This document shows positions 31,423 to 36,911 of a stretch of DNA of 36,911 bases, one piece after another. The stretch spans positions 1 through 36,911 of IMG/VR virus record IMGVR_UViG_3300020213_000067; one strand, 5' to 3'. This DNA is from a virus. Position numbers and translations under genes: made by a program. Position 1 is the first letter of the stretch. The number at the start of each line of letters is the position of its first letter. Below the pieces are notes generated by a model. That model saw only the letters and a list, made by a program, of their open reading frames with translations. It was not told the DNA's origin and made no database searches.

Positions 31423-32441
31423 GGGTCGTGCGGCTAACTCCCATTGATGGGGAACTCCCGAACATCGCATTGATGAAACTCGCCCATTATCACAAGGCGC
31501 AGGGCGATGATGTCTACCTGTCCCGCCGACTTCAGCCGGATATTTTCGACCCTGACGCCGACATTGTTTACGCAAGTACGATTTTCGGATTCAGTGCCGA
31601 CCGAGTTGCCACGTTCAAGAAGTTTTTCCCGACTGCCTTCGTGAGCGGCACGGGAATCGCAAGGGATGGAGGCGTGACCGTCGAGGAAATGATCGGGGAG
31701 GAAGTTTACGAGCATTATGACTACAGCATCTATCCCAACTTCGATGCGTCCATAGGCTTCACGCAGCGCGGTTGCAGGCTCAAGTGCGGTTTCTGTGTTG
31801 TTCCAGTCAAGGAAGGCAAGCCGCGCAGCCTGAACGCGATAGAGGCCATCTGGCGAGGCGAGCCATACCCGCGAAACCTTCACATCCTCGACAATGATTT
31901 TTTTGGCAACCCGGAATGGAAGGAAAGGATTGCGGAGATCCGCGACGGCAATTTCAAGGTTTGCCTTTCGCAAGGGATAAACGTCCGGCTGATTCACCCG
32001 GAAGGCGCGTCGGCGTTGGCGACGATCAAGTACCGTAACAAGGACTTCACAAAGCGCCGCCTCTACACAGCTTGGGACAACCTCAAGGACGAGAAGGTAT
32101 TTTTCCGTGGCGTTGATATGTTGGAGGCGGCAGGCATTCTAGGTAAGGACCTGATGGCCTATATGTTGATCGGCTACGACAAGGCCGAAACGTGGGACCG
32201 ACTCTGGCACCGCTTCACGAAGATGGTCGAGCGGCAGATCAACCCTTACCCGATGGTTTTCGACCGTCGCCCAGAATTGCTGTGTTTTCAGCGTTGGGTA
32301 ATCGCTTGCGGCGGGCAGTACCGTTTCATTTCGTGGGGTGACTATGAGCGCACGACGAAATCCGCTGAGAGCGTAGAGGCGTGGAAGCCGTATGCAGATC
32401 GTTTGGCCGAAGCCTTGCCGAAACTCAAGATCGCCGCCTAA
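31419..32441 (+). CDS. radical SAM enzyme
   Basis: Three hundred and forty residues from the ATG at 31419. The cluster motif CRLKCGFC (Cys 119, 123, 126) is the CxxxCxxC of radical SAM enzymes; the N-terminal ~110 residues have the alternating strand/helix pattern of a B12-binding-like domain. LYTAWDNLKDEKVFF and MLIGYDKAETWDR follow. Substrate unknown. Its surroundings (DNA methyltransferases, PAPS-reductase-like protein, DUF5131) suggest nucleic-acid modification. Flanked by two related micro-ORFs, as in a mobile cassette. Confidence 0.88.
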   Translation: MRVVRLTPIDGELPNIALMKLAHYHKAQGDDVYLSRRLQPDIFDPDADIVYASTIFGFSADRVATFKKFFPTAFVSGTGIARDGGVTVEEMIGEEVYEHYDYSIYPNFDASIGFTQRGCRLKCGFCVVPVKEGKPRSLNAIEAIWRGEPYPRNLHILDNDFFGNPEWKERIAEIRDGNFKVCLSQGINVRLIHPEGASALATIKYRNKDFTKRRLYTAWDNLKDEKVFFRGVDMLEAAGILGKDLMAYMLIGYDKAETWDRLWHRFTKMVERQINPYPMVFDRRPELLCFQRWVIACGGQYRFISWGDYERTTKSAESVEAWKPYADRLAEALPKLKIAA

Positions 32442-32473
32442 TGACCCCCATCCCCAAAGGCCAGCCGTCATGA
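32441..32473 (+). CDS. 10-codon micro-ORF after the radical SAM gene
   Basis: MTPIPKGQPS, starting in TAATG with the radical SAM stop and ending in an ATGA overlap with the next gene. The start shares ATGACCCCCA and CAAAGGC with the micro-ORF at 31381. Confidence 0.4.
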   Translation: MTPIPKGQPS

Positions 32474-32889
32474 GCGCCATGCTCCGAATGACGCCCGAGG
32501 CGGTCAAAGCGCACCAGGAGCGCATCGCGCGCCAGCTGGGGCGCTCTGCCGTCCGCACGGTCATAGCAGACAAGCCAAAGCCCAAAACGCAGCGCAGCGC
32601 GCTCGAAGTCGAATTCCAGCGCCAGATTGCGGAAGCTGGACTGCCGGCCCCGGAGTTCGATGTGCCGTACTTGGTCGGCTCGCGGCACCGGCTGGACGTG
32701 TGCTACCGGGCTAAAAGGCTCGGGGTTGAAGTGCAAGGCGGGGTGCACCGCATCAAGGGCCGTTTCAAAGCCGACCTGACCAAGCGCGCCGAAGGGCTGT
32801 TGCAGGGGTGGGCGATTCTTGAGGTCGGGCGCGACGAAATCGAAAGCGGCAAGGCAATTCAGTGGCTCAAGTCGTTGCTGAACCGATGA
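32470..32889 (+). CDS. DUF559-like nuclease
   Basis: One hundred and thirty-nine residues from the ATG at 32470. ALEVEFQRQI, RHRLDVCY and LGVEVQGGVH form a PD-(D/E)xK-like E-D-ExQ pattern; the DLTKRAEGLLQGWAILEVGR segment is typical of DUF559/VSR-type small endonucleases. It probably cuts DNA (mismatch, Holliday or restriction-like); the site preference is unknown. Confidence 0.8.
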   Translation: MSAMLRMTPEAVKAHQERIARQLGRSAVRTVIADKPKPKTQRSALEVEFQRQIAEAGLPAPEFDVPYLVGSRHRLDVCYRAKRLGVEVQGGVHRIKGRFKADLTKRAEGLLQGWAILEVGRDEIESGKAIQWLKSLLNR

Positions 32890-33050
32890 GCGGGATCAGC
32901 GCCCCACGATGCCGGCTGTGCCTGCTTGAGCATTGGGCACGGGATGGATGCAACTTCGGCCCCATAAAGGCGCTTCCCGTGACGCCGAAGGAATTGCCGC
33001 GCCTGGCGAAGAGCCTCAAGAAAAAGAAGTCCAAGAAGAAAACCCCGTGA
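32886..33050 (+). CDS. small basic phage protein with Cys pair
   Basis: Fifty-four residues, ATGA overlap. CRLC then a lysine-rich C-terminus (LKKKKSKKKTP), suggesting nucleic-acid binding. No family recognised; it lies immediately before the candidate late regulator. Confidence 0.65.
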   Translation: MSGISAPRCRLCLLEHWARDGCNFGPIKALPVTPKELPRLAKSLKKKKSKKKTP

Positions 33051-33541
33051 TCGTGGAGGCGTGCATGGTGATACCGAAGGAGGAAATCGCTCAGGTCGAG
33101 GCCGAGGCGCGCGAGCGGCGGCTCCTGCGCAAGCTCGAGGGACGGGTGCGCCTGCGGGAGATGGCCGAGACCATCCCGGAGTGCCGGCCGAGCGCCAACT
33201 TCGGGGATCCCGACCGGATCGAGTGGCACATCCAGAACTACAAGCTCTGGCTCATGTCGGGCGGCTACGGGGGCGGGATGTCCGTGGCGGTGGGCTTTAT
33301 GAGCGGCGGGGTGGCGGGAATCAGCCGGTTTGCGGAGATGGTGGAGGCGGTGGACCGGCGCTGCGCCCTCAAGACGAACGAGATCCTGAACGAAGTGCTC
33401 CCCGACGATCAGCGCATCGCCATCCTGATGTACCTGGGCCTGCAGCCGGTGGTGTACCGGTTTCGAGATCCTGGGCCGGAAGTGCTCGAGCGCGCCCGGC
33501 AAAGCCTTTCGCTGATATTCAGGGTGGAGAAAATATGGTAG
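33047..33541 (+). CDS. candidate Q-type late antiterminator/regulator
   Basis: One hundred and sixty-four residues from the GTG in a GTGA overlap (an ATG at 33065 is alternative). Residues 15-45 form a charged helix. The C-terminal part (EVLPDDQRIAILMYLGLQPV then DPGPEVLERARQSLSLIF) looks helix-turn-helix-like. No sequence family is certain. Position argues for a Q function: its stop codon is immediately followed by a strong promoter and an intrinsic terminator, as with lambda Q, the late promoter and tR'. Confidence 0.65.
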   Translation: MIVEACMVIPKEEIAQVEAEARERRLLRKLEGRVRLREMAETIPECRPSANFGDPDRIEWHIQNYKLWLMSGGYGGGMSVAVGFMSGGVAGISRFAEMVEAVDRRCALKTNEILNEVLPDDQRIAILMYLGLQPVVYRFRDPGPEVLERARQSLSLIFRVEKIW

Positions 33542-33560
33542 ACCGCTTGACAGGGCGGTC
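33541..33560. promoter_or_regulatory. inverted repeat around the late -35 element
   Basis: GACCGC (33541-33546) and GCGGTC (33555-33560) are a perfect inverted repeat whose loop contains TTGACA. A protein bound here would touch the promoter; it is the best candidate site for the upstream regulator. Confidence 0.6.
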
Positions 33561-33574
33561 CGTGAGCGTAGAAT
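33547..33574 (+). promoter_or_regulatory. late promoter (PR'-like)
   Basis: TTGACA (33547-33552), 16-bp spacer, TAGAAT (33569-33574), predicting a start near 33581. This is the best sigma70 match in the window and stands just after the candidate Q gene, ahead of the tRNA and lysis genes. Confidence 0.85.
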
Positions 33575-33618
33575 CCCTTTTTATCGAATGTTGGGCACGA
33601 TTTTGCCCAAAGAAACGT

Positions 33619-33653
33619 AAAGCCCGGCTCGCGCAAGCGCCCGGGCTTTTTTC
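33619..33653 (+). terminator. intrinsic terminator (tR'-like)
   Basis: AAGCCCGG (33620-33627) pairs with CCGGGCTT (33641-33648), with an inner GCGC/GCGC stem and a T-tract of six. It sits about 40 nt downstream of the predicted late start, so late transcription must read through it: the arrangement used for antitermination. Confidence 0.85.
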
Positions 33654-33844
33654 TTGCCCAAACAAAAGCCACTGCGAAAGCGGATGCCGCCCTGAGTGAG
33701 ACGCCTCTGACCCGAACGCTAAAGGTTCGGGCAAGCGGAGCAAGCGGATGCAGCGAGTAGCCAGTCAGTTTCGACCGCCCGGAGCCGCCCTACACCACTC
33801 GCTGACTAGAGGGCGAGACTCCGCGGCCGGTTGATTAGTACAAG
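33654..33844 (+). ncRNA. structured late leader without genes
   Basis: No ORF is convincing here. A perfect hairpin CCCGAAC-GCTAAAG-GTTCGGG (33711-33731) has tRNA anticodon-arm proportions, and CAGCGAGT pairs with ACTCGCTG further on. It may be a tRNA remnant, a processed leader or a small RNA; nothing more can be assigned. Confidence 0.4.
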
Positions 33845-33919
33845 CGCGGGATAGATCAGTGGTAGATCGCTGGGTTCATACCCCGGAGGTCGCAAGTTCA
33901 ATTCTTGCTCCCGCAACCA
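33845..33919 (+). tRNA. initiator tRNA-fMet (CAU), phage-encoded
   Basis: A 75-nt cloverleaf with encoded CCA. Acceptor CGCGGGA/TCCCGC with a C1-A72 mismatch. D-arm GATC/GATC with A11-U24. Anticodon loop TTCATAC (CAT at 33877-33879). The anticodon stem ends in three G-C pairs (GGG/CCC). Variable loop AGGTC, T-arm GCAAG-TTCAATT-CTTGC. The C1-A72 mismatch, A11-U24 and the three G-C pairs are the identity elements of bacterial initiator tRNA, so this is not an elongator tRNA-Met. It lies in the late leader, like the tRNAs of Stx phages. Confidence 0.93.
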
Positions 33920-33972
33920 GGCAGACACGCACGGCGCAGACCAGACTGCTCCGCCGGGCGAGTACCGTGGGT

Positions 33973-33996
33973 CCGAAGGCCCCTGCATTCCTTCGG
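33973..33996 (+). promoter_or_regulatory. hairpin downstream of the tRNA
   Basis: CCGAAGG (33973-33979) pairs perfectly with CCTTCGG (33990-33996) across a 10-nt loop. There is no T-tract, so it is more likely a processing or stability hairpin than a terminator. Confidence 0.5.
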
Positions 33997-34034
33997 TGAC
34001 TTGTCTCCTTTGGCCGCTTCACGGCGGTTTTCGG

Positions 34035-34072
34035 CCCGGTTCGGGATTCCCTCGTCCGGGTCTTTTTCTTTT
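34035..34072 (+). terminator. second terminator-like hairpin before the lysis genes
   Basis: CCCGG (34035-34039) pairs with CCGGG (34056-34060), with an inner GGG-ATT-CCC stem, followed by TCTTTTTCTTTT. It stands between the tRNA and the first lysis gene, so late transcription must also pass this point. Confidence 0.65.
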
Positions 34073-34082
34073 GGGGGTCGCC

Positions 34083-34223
34083 ATGCTGATTCTTTTGCCG
34101 CCGGAAACGCCGGAAGAGAAGTCCGGGCGGATCCTGTTGGGCTTGCTCATCAACATGGTGCTGGTGGCCGCGGTGATCCTGGGCGTGGTGCTGGTCACGA
34201 GCTACGCTGGGGCGGCGCCGTGA
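34083..34223 (+). CDS. 46-residue membrane protein, holin candidate
   Basis: ATG at 34083 with GGGGGT upstream. After a short charged start (ETPEEKSGR) there is one strong transmembrane helix (ILLGLLINMVLVAAVILGVV). It overlaps the lysozyme start (GTGA). A one-helix holin, pinholin-like peptide or lysis regulator is possible; DUF7940 at 36257 is the other holin candidate. Confidence 0.65.
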   Translation: MLILLPPETPEEKSGRILLGLLINMVLVAAVILGVVLVTSYAGAAP

Positions 34224-34669
34224 ACCGCGAGACCCTGAAAAAGCGCCTTGCGATCTCCGAGGGCGACAGGCTGGTGGCCTATCGGTGCTCGGCCGGGAAA
34301 CTGACGGTCGGAATCGGCCACAACTGCGATGCGAAGCCAGTCCCGGGCGTGGAGAAAGTGGGCGACTCGATCAGCCCGGAAGTGCGGGACCGGCTGTTTG
34401 AAGAGGACATCGACGACGCCTGCGCGCAGCTCGACGCGCGCCTGCCGTGGTGGACGGATCTTGACGACGATCGCCAGAACGTCATGGTCGACCTGTGCTT
34501 CAACATGGGCATCAAGACGCTCCTGACCTTCGTGAACACCCTGGGCGCCATCAAGCGCGGGGACTACGAGGGCGCCGCCCGCGGGCTGGAAGGCTCGCTT
34601 TGGCACAAGCAAGTCAAATCACGCGCGCCGCTGCTCGAAGCGGCGATGCGAACGGGCGTTTACGCCTAA
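34220..34669 (+). CDS. endolysin, GH24 lysozyme
   Basis: One hundred and forty-nine residues from a GTG in a GTGA overlap. The catalytic Glu is in SEGDRLVAY (Glu 14), with Cys 23 and Thr 29 in the E-x8-D/C-x5-T spacing of T4/P21-type lysozymes, then LTVGIGHN and, later, DLCFNMGIKTLLTFVNTL. It cleaves the glycan strands of peptidoglycan. There is no signal or SAR segment, so it needs a holin to leave the cytoplasm. Confidence 0.93.
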   Translation: MNRETLKKRLAISEGDRLVAYRCSAGKLTVGIGHNCDAKPVPGVEKVGDSISPEVRDRLFEEDIDDACAQLDARLPWWTDLDDDRQNVMVDLCFNMGIKTLLTFVNTLGAIKRGDYEGAARGLEGSLWHKQVKSRAPLLEAAMRTGVYA

Positions 34670-34684
34670 CTCAACGGAGGCTTT

Positions 34685-35101
34685 GTGAAAGCAACCCTGT
34701 CAATGCCGGTGGTGCTGGTGCAGGACGAGAAGCGGGAAGCCGCGATCATTACCGCCGTGCTGCCGGACGACCTGGTGCACGTCACTGCCTTTGGCGATGG
34801 CTCGGGGCTGCTCGCGCGCCATGTGCCGAATGTGCGGTTTTCACGATTCGCGTTCGATACGCCGTATCACAGTAGCGATCCGGCGTATTGCTACTACGGA
34901 ACGCCGGGTGAGTTCACTGAGCCGGTGCTCTATCCGATCGGCGCGATGACGGGCGCAGACCAGGCGATGATCGAGCCGGTGCTCGAGCCGGTGCTCGAGC
35001 CGGTGGAAGTGCTGACCGGAGAGCCTGTCGAGGTCGTAACCGAGCAGGCGATCGAAGAGCCGGGCGCGCCGGGCGATGTGCGCGGGACGCTGGTGGACTG
35101 A
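34685..35101 (+). CDS. lysis-region protein with EPVLEPV repeats
   Basis: GTG at 34685 with GGAGG four bases before; 138 residues. The N-terminal ~85 residues are a beta-rich domain (KATLSMPVVLVQDEKREAAI). From residue 78 on, GAGCCGGTGCTC-type 12-bp units encode tandem EPVLEPVLEPVEV and related Glu/Pro/Val repeats. Function unknown. Confidence 0.75.
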   Translation: MKATLSMPVVLVQDEKREAAIITAVLPDDLVHVTAFGDGSGLLARHVPNVRFSRFAFDTPYHSSDPAYCYYGTPGEFTEPVLYPIGAMTGADQAMIEPVLEPVLEPVEVLTGEPVEVVTEQAIEEPGAPGDVRGTLVD

Positions 35102-35102
35102 A

Positions 35103-35186
35103 ATGAGGCCATCCGCCATGTTCGTCGCCGTGCAGAAGGCCCTGCGCCAGCTCGGCTACGAATGGCGTGTACGGAACCTGAAATGA
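35103..35186 (+). CDS. 27-residue peptide before Rz
   Basis: MRPSAMFVAVQKALRQLGYE..., ending in an ATGA overlap with the Rz start. Amphipathic basic helix. Coding is plausible from the overlap; function unknown. Confidence 0.5.
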   Translation: MRPSAMFVAVQKALRQLGYEWRVRNLK

Positions 35187-35809
35187 TACGGCACCCCCCT
35201 TACCCTTTTGATTTGGAATCCGGACGCGGCCGCCAGCGCGGCAACATCTATGTGATGGGCGCCGCGGTGCTGGCCGGGCTCGCCCTGCTGGCTGGATTGG
35301 TGTGGGGCGTGACCAGTTACCTTTCCAGCATCCGGGAAGCGGCGCATGCGGCGGGAAGGGCTGAAGCCCGGGCCGAATTCATTGTCCGGGACAACCAAGC
35401 CTTGCGCGCGGCAATCGCAGAAACCGAGCGATTGCGCGCGCAGGTGGTCAAGATCGAAAACGAAGGCGCGGCCGAACAGGAGCGGCGCCGTCAAAACTAC
35501 CTTGCGGGGGTGAAGGATGGGAAAGCACGCGCTGCTGCCGATCGTGATGCTGTGGCTGGTGGGAGTCTCCGGCTGCGCGACCCAGGAACGCCTGCCGGCT
35601 GCCCCGCCCTCGGTAATCAAGGTGGCGGGACCCAAGCTGCCGCCGGCGCCGCCCGAAGTGATGGTGGCCCAGGAGGAGGAGGGCTTTCGAGCGAGGCTTC
35701 TCAATTTCTTCTCGCCGAAGCCAACCGGGCCGATGCCGTCGTCGCCCGGCTCAACGCCGCCCGCGAAGTGATCGCGAACGATCGGGCCATCTGCAACGGG
35801 AGCCAGTAA
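35183..35809 (+). CDS. Rz: i-spanin (Rz-like)
   Basis: ATG at 35183 (208 residues). A transmembrane segment at 22-47 (YVMGAAVLAGLALLAGLVWG) is followed by a long Ala/Glu/Arg coiled coil (50-110) in the periplasm. Beyond residue ~112 its DNA also codes Rz1. Spanins bridge inner and outer membranes and fuse them at the end of lysis. Confidence 0.9.
   Translation: MIRHPPYPFDLESGRGRQRGNIYVMGAAVLAGLALLAGLVWGVTSYLSSIREAAHAAGRAEARAEFIVRDNQALRAAIAETERLRAQVVKIENEGAAEQERRRQNYLAGVKDGKARAAADRDAVAGGSLRLRDPGTPAGCPALGNQGGGTQAAAGAARSDGGPGGGGLSSEASQFLLAEANRADAVVARLNAAREVIANDRAICNGSQ
35517..35771 (+). CDS. Rz1: o-spanin (Rz1-like lipoprotein) nested in Rz
   Basis: Eighty-four residues read in another frame entirely inside Rz. 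A lipoprotein signal with lipobox VSGC (Cys 20) precedes a Pro-rich mature part (PAAPPSVIKVAGPKLPPAPP), the classic o-spanin. It pairs with Rz across the periplasm. GGGGGTGAAGG serves as Shine-Dalgarno. Confidence 0.92.
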   Translation: MGKHALLPIVMLWLVGVSGCATQERLPAAPPSVIKVAGPKLPPAPPEVMVAQEEEGFRARLLNFFSPKPTGPMPSSPGSTPPAK

Positions 35810-36144
35810 TGGACATCCTCCACATCGACCCGGACCGCGCCCGCGCCGATGCGCGCGCCGATGCGCGCGCCGGCCGCACCGAAAAGGAATGGCGGGAGGC
35901 CGAGGCCGAAGAGATCGGGTTGACTCATCGGGTCGACGCGCTTGAACGCAAGTTCACCGAGGCATTCCCGGGCGGGGATTGGGCGGGGCACTGCCGCTAT
36001 CACGAAATCCAGATCGAGCTACTGCTCGAGCGGCGCACCCTGCGCGCTGCCGTGACGGAGAAAACAATCTCGGGGCTGATTTGGGCCGCGCTCGTCGCGA
36101 CGGGCCTTGCGGTGTGGCAGTACATCAAGACGCAGCTCAAATGA
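35809..36144 (+). CDS. lysis-region membrane protein
   Basis: One hundred and eleven residues, TAATG overlap with Rz. A repeated ARADARADARA segment near the N-terminus, a helical middle, and a C-terminal transmembrane helix (ISGLIWAALVATGLAVWQYI). It may be a holin-associated or antiholin-like protein. Confidence 0.75.
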   Translation: MDILHIDPDRARADARADARAGRTEKEWREAEAEEIGLTHRVDALERKFTEAFPGGDWAGHCRYHEIQIELLLERRTLRAAVTEKTISGLIWAALVATGLAVWQYIKTQLK

Positions 36145-36260
36145 AAGCCGCTGCTCTGCTCGCGTGTCTCCTGTGCGCTTCGTGCGCCACTGTGACGACG
36201 GTGATCGAGGCCATTGACGGCAACTTCAGCACATCGTCACTTTTCACGGAGATCGTGTGA
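36141..36260 (+). CDS. micro-lipoprotein
   Basis: Thirty-nine residues with a lipoprotein-like signal (MKAAALLACLLCASCATVTT; likely lipidated at Cys 15, alternatively at 9 or 12) and a short Thr/Ser-rich mature part. ATGA and GTGA overlaps tie it to its neighbours. Location among lysis genes suggests an envelope role, perhaps an additional small o-spanin-like or exclusion lipoprotein. Confidence 0.65.
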   Translation: MKAAALLACLLCASCATVTTVIEAIDGNFSTSSLFTEIV

Positions 36261-36481
36261 ACCTCATCGACGATTGGCAGGCGCTTGCCCCGAGGCTCTG
36301 GAGCATCCGCCTGGCGCTGCTTGCGGCGGCTTTGGGCGCCATGGAAGTCGCGCTCCCGCTGTTCCAGACGGTAATCCCCCCGATGTGGTTCGGGGTCGCG
36401 TCGGTGGTCGTCGGGATCGGGTCTGCCATAGCCAGGCTGATTGCGCAGCCGAGGGCGCGCGAAGAAGCAAAAACCGAGTAA
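36257..36481 (+). CDS. DUF7940-type small holin candidate
   Basis: GTG overlapping the previous stop; 74 residues. NLIDDWQALAPRLWSIRLAL followed by two hydrophobic segments (AALGAMEVALPLFQTVIPPM and FGVASVVVGIGSAIARLIAQ) matches small phage proteins with an IARLIAQP end (DUF7940). Two transmembrane helices and position in the lysis cassette fit a holin. Confidence 0.8.
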   Translation: MNLIDDWQALAPRLWSIRLALLAAALGAMEVALPLFQTVIPPMWFGVASVVVGIGSAIARLIAQPRAREEAKTE

Positions 36482-36508
36482 CGCCCCGGCGGCACAGCGC
36501 CAGGGCGT
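36481..36508. terminator. hairpin between convergent genes
   Basis: ACGCCCCGGCG and CGCCAGGGCGT are inverted repeats (one mismatch) with a six-base loop, between the rightward lysis genes and the leftward gene 36514-36681. No T-tract, so termination is only suggested. Confidence 0.5.
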
Positions 36509-36513
36509 GCAGA

Positions 36514-36681
36514 TTACTTCCGCGGCCTGCCCCAGACGGGCTCTGAGATCGTGGGTTTGTCCGGAAGGATCCAATTTCGCCCGACCTTGACCGCACCGGG
36601 CATCCGGTTTTTGGCGCAGAGGTCGCGCAGGCGGGCGGTGCTGAGGGAAAGAATAGTCGCGGCTTGGGTGAGGGAGATCAT
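36514..36681 (-). CDS. 55-residue HTH protein, excisionase/AlpA-like
   Basis: MISLTQAATILSLSTARLRD followed by KVGRNWILPDKPTI is a small winged helix-turn-helix of the MerR/excisionase type. It reads leftward, three bases downstream of the other minus-strand gene. It may regulate late genes or be part of a lysogenically expressed unit. Confidence 0.75.
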   Translation of the reverse strand: MISLTQAATILSLSTARLRDLCAKNRMPGAVKVGRNWILPDKPTISEPVWGRPRK

Positions 36682-36684
36682 GGT

Positions 36685-36911
36685 CTACAGGGCCGGCCTG
36701 CGCCGCGCCCCGGGGCGGAACGGGCTCGGCTGAGCCCACCAATTTGCGCGCATGTCCCAAATCTTGTCGCGGCCGAAAACTGCTCGCGCATCTTGCCGGG
36801 CTTGCTTGATAGATTTCGGGCGCGGGAGTGTCTCGCACTCGTCGCCGAAGTTGCCGGTGATGCGCCAGACGTAGTCGCACCCTTCGCGGTAGAGACGTAC
36901 AGAGATTCGCT
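36685..36911 (-). CDS. minus-strand gene, partial at the window edge
   Basis: The frame is open to the right edge. It reads ...RISVRLYREGCDYVWRITGN and ends ...WWAQPSPFRPGARRRPAL at the TAG at 36685-36687. Its codon positions look coding and it abuts the HTH gene. Start and function are outside what can be seen. Confidence 0.65.
   Translation of the reverse strand, partial: RISVRLYREGCDYVWRITGNFGDECETLPRPKSIKQARQDARAVFGRDKIWDMRANWWAQPSPFRPGARRRPAL

Noticed and set aside
33711-33731. Second tRNA
   Set aside because: Only an anticodon-arm-like hairpin; no matching acceptor, D- or T-arm can be built around it.
33905-34223. Upstream TTG starts for the lysozyme and membrane protein
   Set aside because: They run through the tRNA 3' end and the terminator-like hairpin; the GTG at 34220 and the ATG at 34083 fit motifs and ribosome sites.
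1-36911. CRISPR arrays and insertion sequences
   Set aside because: No regularly spaced repeats with unique spacers, and no transposase or terminal inverted repeats were seen.

Overview
The window is almost entirely genome of a temperate tailed phage (Caudoviricetes). Its host is probably a betaproteobacterium or close relative. The evidence is GC-rich coding sequence, an attP core matching the 3' part of a proteobacterial tRNA-His gene (CGGCCAC acceptor end with encoded CCA), and gene families I recognise from betaproteobacterial podoviruses (a giant PLxRFG polyvalent protein, a Bet recombinase, NinB, Rz/Rz1). Family names come from recognising sequence motifs; no database search was run. 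Phage genes lie on both sides of the attP core and the 5' half of tRNA-His is missing, so the sequence looks like the free or circular (or tandem) form of the phage rather than a singly integrated prophage.

Layout. (1) 1-7274: C-terminal ~2,420 residues of a giant polyvalent virion protein (zincin-like, MuF-C-like and ADP-ribosyltransferase domains, PLxRFG motif), the end of the late operon. (2) 7225-8125: three small overlapping minus-strand genes including DUF2591, next to attP, where accessory genes usually sit. (3) 8150-9596: attP in a tRNA-His fragment, tyrosine integrase, HTH/excisionase-like protein. (4) 9619-20153: a leftward early operon of about 28 small genes joined by ATGA-type overlaps, containing a recombination module (Bet annealing protein, PD-(D/E)XK exonuclease, Ala-rich coiled-coil protein), a KTSC protein and many unknowns. 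(5) 20154-20552: control region with a leftward and a rightward sigma70-type promoter, each overlapped by palindromic operators. Only a small Cro-like HTH protein is seen; no full-length CI-type repressor is in the window.

(6) 20553-33541: rightward operon for replication, modification and regulation: O-like initiator, DUF6475 P-like protein, a Dcm-type cytosine methyltransferase with a second long reading frame overprinted on it, PAPS-reductase-like protein, Gp37/Gp68 (DUF5131), NinB, Ref-like nuclease, an SNF2-like helicase fused to an N4/N6 methyltransferase, a LuxR-type HTH regulator, a cupin-like protein, a radical SAM enzyme, a DUF559-like nuclease and a candidate Q-type late regulator. 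With several 10-44-codon micro-ORFs included, each stop from 21122 to 33541 overlaps or lies within one base of the next start. (7) 33541-34072: late switch with a strong promoter inside an inverted repeat, an intrinsic terminator just downstream, a structured leader, a phage-encoded initiator tRNA-fMet, and a second terminator-like hairpin. (8) 34083-36481: lysis cassette (small membrane protein, GH24 lysozyme, Rz with nested Rz1, holin candidates, micro-lipoprotein). (9) 36514-36911: two convergent minus-strand genes, one an HTH protein, the other running off the window.

Terminase, portal, capsid and tail genes are not here. They presumably lie beyond the right edge and, on a circular map, lead back to the polyvalent protein at the left edge. 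The most noteworthy items are the initiator tRNA, the doubly coding methyltransferase locus, the helicase-methyltransferase fusion within a cluster of nucleic-acid chemistry genes, the multi-domain virion protein, and the unbroken overlap chain completed by micro-ORFs.
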